From contig CAVPOB010000003.1 in the NCBI GenBank assembly GCA_963706835.1, forward strand, positions 62,001 through 126,000: 64,000 nucleotides of DNA. Direction: 5' to 3'. The stretch's first letter is position 1, and every line of letters begins with the position of its first letter. Below, one piece after another: positions 61,968-64,000 of this stretch. Position numbers and translations under genes: made by a program. Origin of the DNA: CAVXYG01 sp963706835 (lineage in GTDB: Bacteria; Actinomycetota; Actinomycetes; S36-B12; GCA-2699445). The notes beneath the pieces are model-generated. The model searched no databases. It had not been told where the DNA came from and was given only the letters and a program-made list of their open reading frames with translations.

Positions 61968-64000
61968 ATGCGGCTGCAGATCCCCGCGAATCTGCCCATC
62001 GCCGGGCGCGCCGAGGCGATCGCAGCGGCCCTGCGCAAGCATCAGGTCATCGTGGTCGCCGGCGAGACGGGGTCCGGCAAGACGACCCAGCTGCCGAAGA
62101 TCGCCCTGGCCGCCGGCCGCGGCGACAAGGGCAATGATCGGCCACACTCAGCCACGCCGACTGGCCGCGCGCACGTTGGCCGCGCGGATCGCCGAGGAGT
62201 GCGGCGTCGAGCTCGGTACCGAGGTGGGATTCGCCGTCAGGTTCACCGACCGCACGGCCAAGGGCACGCGCGTCAAGGTGATGACCGACGGCATCCTGCT
62301 GGCCGAACTGCGGCGGGACCGGGACCTGCGCCGCTACGACACCCTCATCATCGACGAGGCCCATGAGCGCAGCCTGAACATCGACTTCCTGTTGGGATAC
62401 CTCAAGCGCCTGCTTCCCCGCCGACCCGACCTGCGCACGATCGTCACCAGTGCCACCATCGACCTACAGCGGTTCTCCGAGCACTTCGGCGGCGCCCCGA
62501 TCATCGAGGTCAGCGGGCGGACCTACCCCGTCGAGGTCCGCTACGAGCCCACGCCGGACGCCGCCAGCGACGATGTGGATGCCGTCTGCGACGCCGTCCT
62601 GGACTGCCTGACCTCCGGCGACGGCGACGTGCTGGTGTTCCTGTCCGGCCAGCGCGAGATCGCCGATGTCGCCGAGGCCCTGCGGCACTTGCTGGACCGC
62701 ACCGTCACCGTCCTGCCACTGTATGCCCGGCTCAGCGCCGCGGAGCAGCACCGCGTCTTCACCCCGGGTGGCGGCCGACGGGTGGTGCTAGCCACCAACG
62801 TCGCCGAGACCTCGATCACCGTGCCGGGCATCCGTTACGTCGTGGATCCCGGCACGGCCCGCATCTCCCGCTACAGCAAGCGCCTGAAGGTGCAGCGACT
62901 GCCCATCGAGAAGGTCTCCCAGGCCTCGGCGAACCAGCGGGCCGGACGCTGCGGGCGGGTGCGGGACGGCATCGCCGTGCGGCTCTACAGCGAAGAGGAC
63001 TTCGCCAGCCGCCCGGCCTTCACCGATCCCGAGATCCTGCGCACCAACCTCGCCTCGGTGCTGCTGCAGATGGCCGACCTGCGCCTTGGGGACATCGCCC
63101 GCTTCCCGTTCCTCGATCCGCCCGACGCGCGCCAGGTCCGCGACGGGCTCGCGGTGCTGCGCGAACTCGGCGCGCTCGATGATCGCCGTCAGCTGACCGA
63201 CGTCGGCCGCAGGATGGCTCGGCTGCCCCTCGACCCGCACCTGGCCCGGATGGTGCTGGCCGCCCAGGACGCCGGCTGTGTGCGCGAGGTCGTGATCATC
63301 GCGGCGGGGCTCACGATCCAGGACCCCCGGGAGCGGCCCGAGGCCGAGCGCAACCGCGCCGACGCCCTGCACGCCCGCTTCCACGACCGGACCTCGGACT
63401 TCATCACGCTGCTCAACCTGTACGACCACATCCGCGAGGTTCGGCAGTCCACGTCCGCCAACGGCCTGCGCAGAGCCTGCCGCGAGCAGTTCCTGCACTA
63501 CCTGCGCGTCCGGGAGTGGCAGGATCTCATCGGCCAGCTGCGAGAGGTGCTCAAGGACATTGGTGTCGGCTGGAGCAGCGATCGGGACAACCCCGAGGTG
63601 ATCCATCGCGCCCTGCTGCCGGGCATGCTGTCCGGCATCGGCATGTACGACGCGGCGCGCCGGGACTACTTGGGGGCCAGGGGTGCCCGATTCGTCATCT
63701 TCCCCGGGTCGGCGCTGGCGAAGACGTCGCCGGATTGGGTGATGTCCAGCGAGATCGTGGAGACCTCGCGGCTGTTCGCGCGACGCTGTGCGGCGGTGAA
63801 GCCGGAGTGGATCGAGTCGGCGGCGGGCGACCTGGTGGCGCGCCAGTACTCCGAGCCGAGGTGGTCGGCCAAGCGCGGCTCCGCCGTGGCCACCGAGCGG
63901 GTCACGCTGTACGGCGTGCCGATCGTCGTCGACCGTACGGTGCCCTTTGGCCGCATCGACCCGGTGGTGGCCCGGGAACTGTTCATCCGCAGCGCACTGG
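61968..64000 (+). CDS. hrpA: ATP-dependent RNA helicase HrpA (3' end outside window), one frameshift
   Basis: A DEAH-box helicase. After start MRLQIPANLPIAGRAEAIAA (ATG 61968 with a gaggg site; GTG 61947 is an alternative), Walker A VAGETGSGKTTQLPK is near residue 25. The frame shifts after RGDKG near 62133 (one extra A) and resumes MIGHTQPRRLAARTLAARIAEE. Further motifs: DEAHERSLNIDFLLGYLKR (DEAH near 62353), the SAT motif TSATI, GQREIADV, TNVAETSITVPGI and QRAGRCGR. A partial HA2 region follows and the gene runs off the right edge. HrpA processes structured mRNAs. Confidence 0.93.

Overview
The window is GC-rich DNA (roughly 70 percent by eye) with dense four-base ATGA/GTGA gene overlaps, frequent GTG starts, a GTP-type PEP carboxykinase, a WYL regulator, DUF202, DUF6325 and DUF427 proteins and an actinobacterial-style group 3b [NiFe]-hydrogenase operon. 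This points to a chromosome segment of an uncultured or little-studied actinomycetote. No rRNA, tRNA, CRISPR array, integrase or insertion sequence was seen. The left edge cuts a CtpE-like P-type ATPase and the right edge cuts an HrpA helicase.

Layout. (1) 1-2.4 kb: P-type ATPase. (2) 2.8-13.6 kb, minus strand: a nine-gene operon running from ATPase, two permeases and a BMP-type substrate-binding lipoprotein into a double cysteine hydrolase, DUF2877, FdrA and DUF1116 proteins (the AllH, AllF and AllG subunits of oxamate transcarbamylase) and a small allophanate-hydrolase-C-like protein. It reads as an uptake and breakdown pathway for a ureide or purine-derived nitrogen source, and copies of a 70-bp repeat in opposite orientation bracket it. 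(3) 14-31.7 kb: FAD oxidoreductase, WYL regulator with an epoxide hydrolase, small membrane proteins, lipase-like hydrolase, YihY protein, a secreted LecA-like lectin downstream of a secreted beta-propeller, FGGY kinase and a three-repeat secreted protein. Dispersed intergenic repeats occur between them. (4) 32-36.7 kb: a poorly coding stretch, an orphan sugar-binding lipoprotein, a quinone oxidoreductase and a polyketide-cyclase-like protein. (5) 36.7-43.6 kb: the hydrogenase operon (diaphorase subunits, cNMP-binding protein, small and large subunits, protease, HypC, EamA transporter, conserved partner). (6) 43.6-49.1 kb: cyclase-family protein, PEP carboxykinase and a secreted phosphoesterase flanked by two almost identical domains. 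(7) 49.2-56.2 kb: small conserved genes, including a Crp-thioredoxin redox-flavoured operon and a 37-residue zinc ribbon. (8) 56.3-59.7 kb: a MoxR ATPase, VWA protein and unknown-protein operon. (9) 60-64 kb: two convergent genes that both lost their 3' halves, a luciferase-like oxidoreductase and HrpA.

A cross-cutting feature is that at least fifteen otherwise well-conserved genes between 21.5 and 62.2 kb carry single-base frameshifts, several of them in short homopolymers, while the 1-21 kb and 24-39 kb parts are clean. The most economical reading is residual indel error in a long-read assembly, so these genes are annotated as whole genes with the shift position given. One frameshift, inside a 30-bp tandem repeat, and one deletion joint could be real biology.
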